Source of the DNA: an archaeon | GTDB lineage: Archaea; Undinarchaeota; Undinarchaeia; Undinarchaeales; JALTGF01 | Reading direction: 5' to 3' | Assembly (NCBI GenBank): GCA_027077325.1 | Contig: JALTGF010000130.1 | Span: 1-8,932, forward strand | Length of the DNA stretch: 8,932 nucleotides | Part shown: in pieces, positions 1-8,587 of the stretch | How positions within the stretch are numbered: the stretch's first letter is position 1 | Layout of the letters: each line of letters opens with the position of its first letter | Notes under the pieces: model-generated | Seen by the model: only the letters and a program-made list of their open reading frames with translations | Database searches by the model: none | What the model was told of the DNA's origin: nothing | Position numbers and translations under genes: made by a program

Positions 1-3000
1 CAAGTGGAGTGTTTGGCATCTACCTCTACCACTCAAATAACAACATCCTCACCAACAACACTGCAAACTCAAATTATTACGGAATTCATCTAGACACTTC
101 TTTAAACAACGCCATCACAAACAACACGGCAAACTCAAATCACTATGGTATTCACCTATACACCTCATACAACAATACAATTATAAACAACACCGCAAAC
201 TCAAATTCCCAGTATGGCATCCACCTCGGATCATCCTCAAACAACACTTTAACGAATAACAAAGTAGATTCAAACTCTCGGTGTGGCATTCGCCTTGACT
301 CAGCCGTATCTAATATAATCACAAATAACCTAATTACGAACAGCAAAAATGGAATCTTATTTTACTCGCATTCAAGATACAATAGTTTTATAACCAATAA
401 TGTTTCAGGCAACACTATTGCTGGAATTAACATAACCACAGATTCTGAATACAATTTAATTTACAACAACTACTTTTCAAACAATAATATCAATGCAGAG
501 GACTTAAACGGCTCAAATTATTGGAACACAACCAAGACCGCAGGCACAAATATTCTAGGAGGACCGTACCTGGGCGGGAATTACTGGGATGACTATACAG
601 GCGTTGACAAAGACGGGGACGCTCTTGGAGATACACTGCTTCCATATAATTCAAATGGGAACATATCTTCTGGAGGAGATTTCCATCCTCTTATTAATGC
701 GCCCGTTTGCACAAATCTCTCTGGCTTAAATAAATACTATGTTAATTCCTATGTAAAACTCTGCCCAGAAACCTATTATATGAACGATACCAATGGCAAC
801 GGGGCAATTAGAATTAATGCAAGCGGAGTTACTTTTGACTGCAACGGCGCGGTTATTCAGGGAAACAATAACAGTGTTGGCTATGGGATTTATGCCATAG
901 GAAAGTCAAATGTTACTGTTAAAAACTGTGTGATTAGGAATTATAAAATGGGTATTGAATTTAGGGACAGCTCTGCAAACAATTCAATCTTAAACAACAA
1001 TCTTACCTCAAATCAGGTTGGGATTGCTTTGTATTCTGCTCAAAATAATACTTTAATAGATAATAATGCAAGTTCTAATCTTTATGAGGGAATTTATATT
1101 GCTGTATATTCTAATCGTGCGAGTTTAATAAACAACACCGCAGACTCAAATGGAGAGTATGGTATTAGAATTGATGAATCTTCGAATAATACCCTTACTG
1201 GAAACTCAATGTCCGGAAATGGTAAAGAAAATCTTTATGTGATATATAATTATAAACAGACAATAGGCACATCCAACAAAGTTGAAGGCCTGCCCGTGTA
1301 TTATCTCTACAACGAATCAAATGTCGTTATAAGTGGGGAAAATGCAACAAAGCATGTCACTTTGGCTTATTGTAGTAATATAACAATTAATAATGTAAAT
1401 GTTTCAAACGCTGATGCAATAAGATTAATTCACACAAATGCTAGCATAATTGAAAACTCAGAGTCATCTAATAATTCCTATGGAATTGTTTTAGATCATT
1501 ATTCCTTAAATAATACCGTCATTAACAACACCCTTAGCTCAAATAGTAATAACGGCATATCCCTTAATTCTTATTCTTCAAACAACACCATTATCAACAA
1601 TATAATAAACTCAAATTCAAATTATGCTATCTCAATGTATACCTCATCAAATAATACATTGATAAACAATACGATAAATTCAAATGATAATTATGGAATG
1701 TATATGTACCGGTCTTCTGATAATACTCTCTCGGGAAATGTAGTTACTCAAAATTATGATGGTGTTTACCTGTACGAGTCCAGTAGAAACAATTTCACAG
1801 GAAATACTATTGATTCTAATTCATACAATGGTATTTACCTATATTCCTCCTCAGAGTGGAACAAATTTATTAATAATACCTTAACTCTAAACAACAAATC
1901 TGGATTTTATCTGGATTACCGCATAAAGATCGCAGGATTCAATACTTACTATTGGTATCCCGCAAACAACACAATCTCAAACAATGTCATTAATCAAAAT
2001 TCCTATGGGATGATTATGAACACTTCTGTAGATAATAACATAACAAATAACACGCTAAACTCAAATAACAACTATGGGATTTTTGCCGCAAATTCTTATT
2101 TAAACATAATTGGGAACAACACACTTAACAGAAATGACGCAGGAGGCGCGTATCTGTATCAGTCACAGTACAATGAACTATCAGACAATATTATAAAGGT
2201 GAACAATGTCGGCATCTACATTTACGGGTCTTCAAACAATAACGTAAAGAGGAACAAAATCAAATGGAACGCCCAGGATGTTATTGAAAGGAGTAGTGCC
2301 AATACAAATTACACAAACAACACTATGTATGCAAATAAAGAATCTTCATTCCTGTCATTGACAACTGACCAATACGTGAATCTTTCATTAACAAAGCCGT
2401 TTGACATTTTGCTCCATCTGCCAAATTCGACACCAGAGCAAATTGGCCAGATTTACAATGTTTCTGCATTGCCGCCATGCACTAGGATTGCTTACACAAA
2501 CAACACCACTAACATTTATGGAAACATCACCCCAGTCATACCAGGGATAACTTCAATTGTGCTAAACATTTCAGATAGTAATGGGAACGAGATATATCAT
2601 TATTTCCCAATTTATGTAGAAACTCAAAATACGACACAACAAGTGGTTGCGTCTGTTAAGTATTACCTTAGGCCAAGAGTGGCACCAGTTAGGAGTTCAC
2701 AACTGCCACAGACATATGCAAAACCATTAATATTTAGGGAACCCAATACGCCAGAAACATACTCGGACGGTAGTTGGTTCCAGGCCTCTCCAGACATCCC
2801 CCCGGCTTACAAAAAAGGAACTATCCAGGATGTAACACTCCATTACCAGTACAAGGCCACTGGCGAACCATATGTTGGGCTTCAAAGGGAAGTAACGTAT
2901 AATAACCAAGTAGACTTGAACAAATCAGTTCCACCGGCATCTGGATATGTAAGCAGACAAACAACATTTTCAAATATTGGGTGGACTATGCAAAATGAAG

Positions 3001-3947
3001 ATGATTGGTATAAGCTTTCATTCAAATTTGGCGGCACACACTTTTATTGGAAAACAGACTCAATAAGACCATCTTATGTATTGATAAAATACATAACAGA
3101 TATGCCAGCCCCAATTACAACAAACTTGCCAGGAATGACCCAGGTGTACTCGGTATTTAATCCAGATGATTTAAAGAAAGCAAACATTTCACTGGATGGC
3201 GAGGGAGTATTTAACTTTGAGATAAATATGCCAGAACCTGCAGATTATGTTATTTACTATGACAATATTAAATGTACTGAAACAAATCTTTGCAATTACA
3301 CCTTATTGAACGACAGGAAGACGATAAATGTTTCAGTGAATCTCGGGTCAGTTCACACACTGACCATCACATACGCTGCTCCAACAGGAACTATTGCCAC
3401 CAGCGGAGGAGCAGGAGGATCAATTCCCACATTATATTTAACAGCTCCTAAGAATGTTACAGAGAAGGCATTTGTGGTTGAAGTAAAAAGCGCCACTCCC
3501 TTCAAGTTGGAAGACATTCATCTAAACTTGACTAGTTTACCGAATGGGGTATCATATAGTGTTATTCCACCAAATACAACCCTGGAGTCCGGACAAAAGT
3601 TTAACTTTACAATTTTATTTAATGGAATAGAAAACTTACCAAGCGGGATATACCCATTTACGATAAATGCAAGAGATGCCTCAAGTCGTGCGAGTGGAAC
3701 TGCATACTCAAAAATAGTCATAACAAATATTGAAAATAGAACCAATACAGCAGCAGTACAACAACCAAAGGAGAACAACAAGAGTACAAATGTAACAGCA
3801 GCTGAACTACCCACTGCCAAAAAATCAAAGACAACTGTTTACCTAATTGCATTAGGGATTATATTGGTGATTATTGGCATATTTGAATTTTACTTTAAAA
3901 AGCCCAACAAGCCACAGGGAAAATTAAATAATATGCAGAACTCTTAG
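1..3947 (+). CDS. Large NosD-like parallel beta-helix surface protein with C-terminal membrane anchor (5' partial)
   Basis: The frame is open from the window edge, and repeat sequence is readable before the first possible start (GTG at 9), so the N-terminus and signal peptide lie upstream. Numbering from that GTG, residues 1-190 are 22-23 residue beta-helix rungs with a NNT-x-NSN-x-YGI-x-L pattern. Residues 191-232 are the closing segment typical of NosD-type domains (NYWDDYTGVDKDGD, then DFHPLI). A second beta-helix starts at about 234, with a VTFDCNG cap at 274-280, and runs to about 771; it includes a linker-like NKVEGLPVYYLYNESN at 423-438. Residues 780-1125 look like Ig-like beta domains, followed by a Gly/Ser linker near 1130-1140. 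Residues 1140-1240 resemble a NEW3/CARDB-like beta sandwich. A hydrophobic helix (1276-1296) and basic tail (KKPNKPQGK) anchor it with most of the chain outside. Dense N-x-S/T sequons suggest N-glycosylation. The ligand is unknown. It could bind or cleave polysaccharide or act in adhesion; no catalytic residues could be assigned. Confidence 0.9.
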   Translation, partial: SGVFGIYLYHSNNNILTNNTANSNYYGIHLDTSLNNAITNNTANSNHYGIHLYTSYNNTIINNTANSNSQYGIHLGSSSNNTLTNNKVDSNSRCGIRLDSAVSNIITNNLITNSKNGILFYSHSRYNSFITNNVSGNTIAGINITTDSEYNLIYNNYFSNNNINAEDLNGSNYWNTTKTAGTNILGGPYLGGNYWDDYTGVDKDGDALGDTLLPYNSNGNISSGGDFHPLINAPVCTNLSGLNKYYVNSYVKLCPETYYMNDTNGNGAIRINASGVTFDCNGAVIQGNNNSVGYGIYAIGKSNVTVKNCVIRNYKMGIEFRDSSANNSILNNNLTSNQVGIALYSAQNNTLIDNNASSNLYEGIYIAVYSNRASLINNTADSNGEYGIRIDESSNNTLTGNSMSGNGKENLYVIYNYKQTIGTSNKVEGLPVYYLYNESNVVISGENATKHVTLAYCSNITINNVNVSNADAIRLIHTNASIIENSESSNNSYGIVLDHYSLNNTVINNTLSSNSNNGISLNSYSSNNTIINNIINSNSNYAISMYTSSNNTLINNTINSNDNYGMYMYRSSDNTLSGNVVTQNYDGVYLYESSRNNFTGNTIDSNSYNGIYLYSSSEWNKFINNTLTLNNKSGFYLDYRIKIAGFNTYYWYPANNTISNNVINQNSYGMIMNTSVDNNITNNTLNSNNNYGIFAANSYLNIIGNNTLNRNDAGGAYLYQSQYNELSDNIIKVNNVGIYIYGSSNNNVKRNKIKWNAQDVIERSSANTNYTNNTMYANKESSFLSLTTDQYVNLSLTKPFDILLHLPNSTPEQIGQIYNVSALPPCTRIAYTNNTTNIYGNITPVIPGITSIVLNISDSNGNEIYHYFPIYVETQNTTQQVVASVKYYLRPRVAPVRSSQLPQTYAKPLIFREPNTPETYSDGSWFQASPDIPPAYKKGTIQDVTLHYQYKATGEPYVGLQREVTYNNQVDLNKSVPPASGYVSRQTTFSNIGWTMQNEDDWYKLSFKFGGTHFYWKTDSIRPSYVLIKYITDMPAPITTNLPGMTQVYSVFNPDDLKKANISLDGEGVFNFEINMPEPADYVIYYDNIKCTETNLCNYTLLNDRKTINVSVNLGSVHTLTITYAAPTGTIATSGGAGGSIPTLYLTAPKNVTEKAFVVEVKSATPFKLEDIHLNLTSLPNGVSYSVIPPNTTLESGQKFNFTILFNGIENLPSGIYPFTINARDASSRASGTAYSKIVITNIENRTNTAAVQQPKENNKSTNVTAAELPTAKKSKTTVYLIALGIILVIIGIFEFYFKKPNKPQGKLNNMQNS
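54..206 (+). repeat. Near-identical 66-bp-period coding repeats in the beta-helix
   Basis: A 21-base unit, AACAACACNGCAAACTCAAA followed by T, begins at 54, 120 and 186, exactly 66 bases (22 codons) apart. The copies differ only at the N position. Each is followed by a variable stretch that ends in a YGIHL-type rung. A fourth copy with one further change lies at 1131-1151 in the second helix block. Other rungs in the gene match at protein level but have drifted much more at DNA level. This suggests recent duplication or gene conversion among these three rungs. Confidence 0.8.
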
Positions 3948-4070
3948 TAAAAACAGTACAAATCCAATTACCATTAAGATGCTTGTTATAATTGGGCCAA
4001 ATGTCATTAAAAGAAAAAACTTCTCCCGCTTCTTTGGATCCTTCATTATCTTTTTAAGCCAATCACTCAT
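3924..4070 (-). CDS. 48-residue single-pass membrane protein at the end of the ATP synthase operon
   Basis: This gene is too short for most gene callers. It reads from ATG at 4070 to TAA at 3924. The product has a charged amphipathic N-terminus (MSDWLKKIMKDPKKREKF) and then one long hydrophobic segment, about residues 18-42, with a Gly-Pro at 25-26. It ends in RVLHII. The basic N-terminus predicts a cytoplasmic N-terminus. Its start overlaps the last 8 bases of the upstream 119-residue gene (the junction reads ATGAGTGA), which fits coupled translation; no separate Shine-Dalgarno is evident. Its last 24 bases overlap the 3' end of the convergent beta-helix gene. I do not recognise the family. 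A role as an ATP synthase accessory or assembly factor, or as membrane partner of the preceding protein, is inference from position. The regular amphipathic-plus-membrane layout and tight operon fit argue that it is real. Confidence 0.75.
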   Translation of the reverse strand: MSDWLKKIMKDPKKREKFFLLMTFGPIITSILMVIGFVLFLLRVLHII

Positions 4071-4422
4071 CTTTAATTTTAAGAGGTATTAACATTAAAT
4101 GCCCAAGCGTGTCGCCCTTTTGGATTTTACCACTTTTTATAGAGATAAACAACACGTGATCAATGCTTCGCCTTAAATCAATTGGCTTTGGCATTGATTC
4201 CCCCACAGATAAAACAGAGCCAAGATCGGACACATGATAGGGGGATAGGTAGATAGTACGGTTTTCGGGGACACTTACTTTTTTTACTTTTATCTTATAA
4301 AGTTGCCCAGATTTCACAGAAATTCCCTCATTAGCAATAAGATATGTCGGTTTAACAATTGCTTTCCTAAGCTGGTATTTATTGGATTTCATTTGCTCCC
4401 AAAAGTTTTCTATTGTGGTCAT
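4063..4422 (-). CDS. Small beta-rich protein, possibly DUF22 family, coupled to atpD
   Basis: The product has 119 residues, no signal peptide and no membrane segment, so it is probably cytoplasmic. After a helical N-terminus (about 1-20) it alternates short beta-like stretches, such as YKIKVKKVSVPENRTIYL at 42-59 and LGSVLSVGESMPKPI at 67-81. It ends with SGKIQKGDTLGHLMLIPL at 97-114. The last motif resembles the KGDxLGxLxVxP ending that I recall for archaeal DUF22 proteins, and weakly resembles dUTPase motif 4 (GDRIAQL). The other dUTPase motifs are absent: no GYDL, no GRSS, no GxxDxxYRG and no C-terminal Gly-rich loop. Nucleotidase activity is therefore not supported. The ATG overlaps the atpD stop as ATGA, and a GGTGA Shine-Dalgarno sits 9 bases upstream, which fixes the start. 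Co-transcription with atpD hints at a link to ATP synthase, but no function is established. The gene call is firm; the family assignment is tentative. Confidence 0.85.
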   Translation of the reverse strand: MTTIENFWEQMKSNKYQLRKAIVKPTYLIANEGISVKSGQLYKIKVKKVSVPENRTIYLSPYHVSDLGSVLSVGESMPKPIDLRRSIDHVLFISIKSGKIQKGDTLGHLMLIPLKIKDE

Positions 4423-5072
4423 TTTCTTTTTTCACCAACCTTTTTTGAGATTTTTGCTTTTATTTTTTTAAGCCTGAACAGGTCTTCCCGTTCCATTTCA
4501 TCAAGCCGCATCTCTATAAACTTTGCGGTTGCTCCAAGCCGAGGGATCATTATGTATTCAAGGGCATTGACACGCCTCTTTGTTTTTTCTACCTCCATGC
4601 CAATTAGTTGTATTGAGTTTTCAAGCTCTGCCATTTCAATTGAATACTTTAATGCTTTTTCAAAGTCCCTGGTTGCCTCATTGATTGCAATAGATGATTG
4701 AATTGGCCCATACCCCCTATTTGTTATGTTTCTTGACTCTTCTGGAAAGTTTAATTGTGGAATTTTTACGCCCATTATGTTTTTAGTTGAAACTTCAACA
4801 TCCTCGAGCTCCCTAACTGCAAGAGAAGCACTGGTTACCCCCAACGCCCCAGAAATTGCCTGTGCCCTAATAAGAGATTTAAAAGCCATTGAAAAGAAGT
4901 CCTCTAATTCCCCTCTAGCTTTTTCTTCCTTCTTAATAAGGTCAAGAAATTTTATTACCAAGGCGTCCAATTTTTCTTTTAGAAGCCGATGACCCTTTGT
5001 AGTAAGCTTTATTTTCTTTTTTAGCTTAATAAGCTCCATTCTCGTTGGGTTTACTGAAAGGATCTTTACCAT
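4419..5072 (-). CDS. atpD: A-type ATP synthase subunit D (central rotor shaft)
   Basis: This subunit forms the long antiparallel coiled coil that turns inside the A3B3 head and couples ATP synthesis or hydrolysis to ion flow through the membrane ring. The 217 residues match the usual length of about 200-220. The N-terminal helix has the family hallmark NPTRMELIKLKKK (8-20), followed by KGHRLLKEKLDAL (26-38). The C-terminal helix carries KTKRRVNALEYIMIP (163-177) and LDEMERE (190-196), then a Lys-rich tail. The middle, about 60-150, is the less conserved globular part next to subunit F. The chosen ATG is 14 bases after the atpB stop, with a weak GTGAG ribosome site 6 bases upstream, and it keeps the conserved N-terminus. 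Its stop overlaps the start of the next small gene by 4 bases. Nothing appears truncated. Confidence 0.97.
   Translation of the reverse strand: MVKILSVNPTRMELIKLKKKIKLTTKGHRLLKEKLDALVIKFLDLIKKEEKARGELEDFFSMAFKSLIRAQAISGALGVTSASLAVRELEDVEVSTKNIMGVKIPQLNFPEESRNITNRGYGPIQSSIAINEATRDFEKALKYSIEMAELENSIQLIGMEVEKTKRRVNALEYIMIPRLGATAKFIEMRLDEMEREDLFRLKKIKAKISKKVGEKRK
4432..4436 (-). promoter_or_regulatory. GGTGA ribosome binding site of the DUF22-like gene
   Basis: GGTGA lies within the last codons of atpD, 9 bases before the ATG at 4422. It complements the archaeal 16S 3' end (ATCACCTCC). It supports independent re-initiation at the ATGA overlap. Confidence 0.7.
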
Positions 5073-5086
5073 TTTTTACTCACAAT

Positions 5087-6466
<1,380 letters not shown>

Positions 6467-6468
6467 TT

Positions 6469-8241
6469 TTATTCATTGCCTCCCTTTACGATTTTTTCTC
6501 TTTTTAAAAGCATATTTACTTTATTTTTAAGGTCTTCCCTGACCTTGCTAAGCTCTTTTCCAAATTTCTTTTCTTCAACATATTTTAGCTGAGCGATTTC
6601 TGTTTTTATTGGCAGTTTTACAAGCTCTTCAAGAGGCACGCCCGCTTTTAGTGCTTCAAGATACTTGTCATTTGTTTTCAAGATAATATCTAACAAGTTG
6701 AATTGCTTTTCCACAGAGGTATAAGTATCCGTTTCGTGGAATGCATTTTGCTGTAAGAAATCTTCCCTAAGAGCTCTTGCCGTTTCTAACAGCAGTTTAT
6801 CCTCTGGCGGAAGTGCACCAGGCCCAACCAGCCTAACAATTTCTTGTAGTTCTGACTCTCTTTCTAGGATAGTCATCGCCTTAACCCTAAGTTTTGCCCA
6901 GTCGCCAACCTTTTCCTGCCACCAGTCTTTAACCGAATCTTCATATAGAGAATATGAAGTTAACCAGTTAATTGAAGGGAAATGTCTCCTATTTGCCAGA
7001 TCAGCATCCAACGCCCAGAAAACTTTTGCAATACGAAGGGTGTTCTGAGTAACTGGCTCAGAGAAGTCACCACCAGGAGGTGAAACTGCCCCAATAACAG
7101 AAACTGAGCCAATACGATCTTCAGAGCCAATTGTTTCAACAAGCCCAGCCCTTTCATAGAACGCTGCAAGCCTTGGCGCGAGATATGCAGGATACCCCTC
7201 TTCACCAGGCATCTCTTCCAAACGAGAACTGACTTCACGAAGCGCTTCTGCCCATCTGGATGTTGAGTCGGCCATCAAAGCCACATTATAGCCCATATCT
7301 CGGTAGTACTCTGCAATTGTGATCCCTGTGTAGATTGATGCCTCACGAGCAGCCACAGGCATGTTTGAGGTGTTTGCAACCAGAATGGTTCTTTCCATCA
7401 GTGGCCTGCCTGTTTTTGGATCTTTTAGCTCTGGGAACTCCATAAGTACGTCAGTCATTTCGTTCCCTCGCTCACCACAGCCAATAAAGACAATTATGTC
7501 TGCGTCAGCCCACTTTGCAAGCTGGTGCTGAATAACTGTTTTCCCTGCGCCAAAAGGTCCAGGAACAGCGGCAGTACCTCCTTTTGCAATTGGGAAGAAT
7601 GTATCGATAACTCTTTGACCCGTTATAAGTGGTGCGTTTGGATCTAGCTTTCTCTTTACTGGTCTGGGATCCCTAACTGGCCAATGCTGAGACATTTTAA
7701 CTTCTTTTTTGCCAACTACAGCAATGGTTTCAGAAACAGTGTATTTTCCTTTTGAAACAATTTTTTCAACTTTTCCGGAGACCTCAGGAGGGACTAAGAC
7801 TTTATGCAGGACAGCGGGAGTTTCCTGCACAGTTCCAAGAACATCTCCAGATTTAACATTTTGCCCTTTTTTCACAAGTGGCTTAAAGTCCCATTTCTTT
7901 TTTTGGTCTAATGTTGGAACTTCAATACCTCTTGTAATAAACGCCCCAACCTTATTTTTTATACTATACAATGGCCGTCCAATACCATCTAATGTTGAGC
8001 CAATAAGCCCTGGACCGATCTCAACCGTTAGTGGCGAGCCAGTATTTATTACTTCCTCTCCAGGTCCAATACCTGAGGTTTCCTCGTAAACCTGGATTGT
8101 TGCAGTATCCTTGTATAATTGGATTATTTCTCCAATTAACTTTTCCTTGCCGACTTTCACTACGTCGTACATTTTTGCGCCCCTCATGCCATTGGCAATG
8201 ATAACAGGGCCCGAGATTTTTGTGATTTTTCCTTTTTCCAT
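6469..8241 (-). CDS. atpA: A-type ATP synthase catalytic subunit A
   Basis: This is the catalytic ATPase/ATP synthase subunit (EC 7.1.2.x) of the A1 head. The 590 residues match archaeal and bacterial V/A-type A subunits. It has an N-terminal beta-barrel (about 1-70). The A-type insertion (bulge domain), about 115-190, includes KKGQNVKSGDVLGTVQETPA and the HWPVRDPRP exit. The P-loop GPFGAGKT is at 228-235, GCGERGNE at 254-261 contains the catalytic Glu257, and a Walker B-like ALMADSTSRWAEALRE at 321-336 contains Asp325. The ATP synthase signature PSINWLTSYS is at 422-431. The second-to-last P-loop variable position is Ala rather than the Ser often seen in archaea; I believe this also occurs in bacterial V-type enzymes. 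No intein interrupts the P-loop, a frequent site in archaeal A subunits. The ATG lies 7 bases after atpF. GGAGGG occurs 16 bases upstream, rather far, so translation may rely on coupling. Confidence 0.99.
   Translation of the reverse strand: MEKGKITKISGPVIIANGMRGAKMYDVVKVGKEKLIGEIIQLYKDTATIQVYEETSGIGPGEEVINTGSPLTVEIGPGLIGSTLDGIGRPLYSIKNKVGAFITRGIEVPTLDQKKKWDFKPLVKKGQNVKSGDVLGTVQETPAVLHKVLVPPEVSGKVEKIVSKGKYTVSETIAVVGKKEVKMSQHWPVRDPRPVKRKLDPNAPLITGQRVIDTFFPIAKGGTAAVPGPFGAGKTVIQHQLAKWADADIIVFIGCGERGNEMTDVLMEFPELKDPKTGRPLMERTILVANTSNMPVAAREASIYTGITIAEYYRDMGYNVALMADSTSRWAEALREVSSRLEEMPGEEGYPAYLAPRLAAFYERAGLVETIGSEDRIGSVSVIGAVSPPGGDFSEPVTQNTLRIAKVFWALDADLANRRHFPSINWLTSYSLYEDSVKDWWQEKVGDWAKLRVKAMTILERESELQEIVRLVGPGALPPEDKLLLETARALREDFLQQNAFHETDTYTSVEKQFNLLDIILKTNDKYLEALKAGVPLEELVKLPIKTEIAQLKYVEEKKFGKELSKVREDLKNKVNMLLKREKIVKGGNE
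6479..6484 (-). promoter_or_regulatory. GGGAGG ribosome binding site of atpB
   Basis: GGGAGG lies inside the last codons of atpA, 12 bases before the atpB ATG. The spacing is slightly long but the match to the anti-Shine-Dalgarno is good. Confidence 0.6.
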
Positions 8242-8248
8242 TTTCCCG

Positions 8249-8587
8249 CTATTTTATCCCTCCTTTGTTTTCTTTTGGACCTCCTATTTCAATTCCAACT
8301 GCCCGTTTTATGATTTCTTGAATACTCTTTTGGGCATATCCTTGTGGTCCATTCTTATCAGGAACTTCTACAATTATTGGTCTCCCCCGCTCTTTTATTT
8401 TCTCAATATCTTCGCGGAGGAAGTTTGCAAAGTTCTCTGTTATTACTATTATTTCTGTTTTTCCATCTGAGAGCACCTTTCCAAGTACCTCTTTAATTGT
8501 CTGCGTCTTAACAGAATAAGCAGACCTTATGCCAGCTAGACGAAATCCAGTTACAGTTTCATTATCTCCAATTACAGTTATGTTCAT
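8249..8587 (-). CDS. atpF: A-type ATP synthase subunit F
   Basis: Subunit F is a small CheY/Rossmann-like protein that binds the shaft subunit D and modulates ATPase activity. The 112 residues fit the family's usual 100-115. It begins with MNITVIGDNETVTGFRLAGI, the characteristic first strand and GFRLAG helix. The EIIVITENFANFLREDI stretch follows (about 45-61), then PIIVEVPDKNGP (70-81), and it ends in a helix that in related proteins contacts the rotor. The extra C-terminal Gly/Lys-rich tail (GGPKENKGGIK) is likely disordered. The ATG overlaps the atpC stop by 4 bases (ATGA), and a GGTGA site sits 4 bases before it, so coupled translation with atpC is likely. Confidence 0.96.
   Translation of the reverse strand: MNITVIGDNETVTGFRLAGIRSAYSVKTQTIKEVLGKVLSDGKTEIIVITENFANFLREDIEKIKERGRPIIVEVPDKNGPQGYAQKSIQEIIKRAVGIEIGGPKENKGGIK

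Noticed and set aside
9..11. GTG as the start codon of the beta-helix gene
   Set aside because: The same frame is open to the edge and the preceding residues (S, G) fit the rung pattern; there is no signal peptide after the GTG.
54..206. Regularly spaced short repeats as a CRISPR array
   Set aside because: The spacing is a whole number of codons, the repeat is in frame in an intact gene, spacers also share sequence, and no cas genes are nearby.
3834..3944. PGF-CTERM or PEFG-type archaeosortase sorting signal
   Set aside because: The helix and basic tail are present but no PGF, PEFG or similar tripeptide motif precedes the helix; a plain membrane anchor is the simpler reading.
4063..4422. 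dUTPase or dCTP deaminase
   Set aside because: Only a GDxLGxL motif is similar. The catalytic and uracil-binding motifs are missing.
4303..4992. Plus-strand open frames opposite atpD and the DUF22-like gene
   Set aside because: They lie antisense to strongly conserved genes, have Ser/Phe-rich low-complexity translations and lack ribosome sites; the same holds for frames opposite atpA and atpB.
7533..7560. Ala in the subunit A P-loop (GPFGAGKT) as a defect
   Set aside because: The Lys-Thr and glycines are intact, and Ala at this position also occurs, as far as I recall, in active V-type enzymes.
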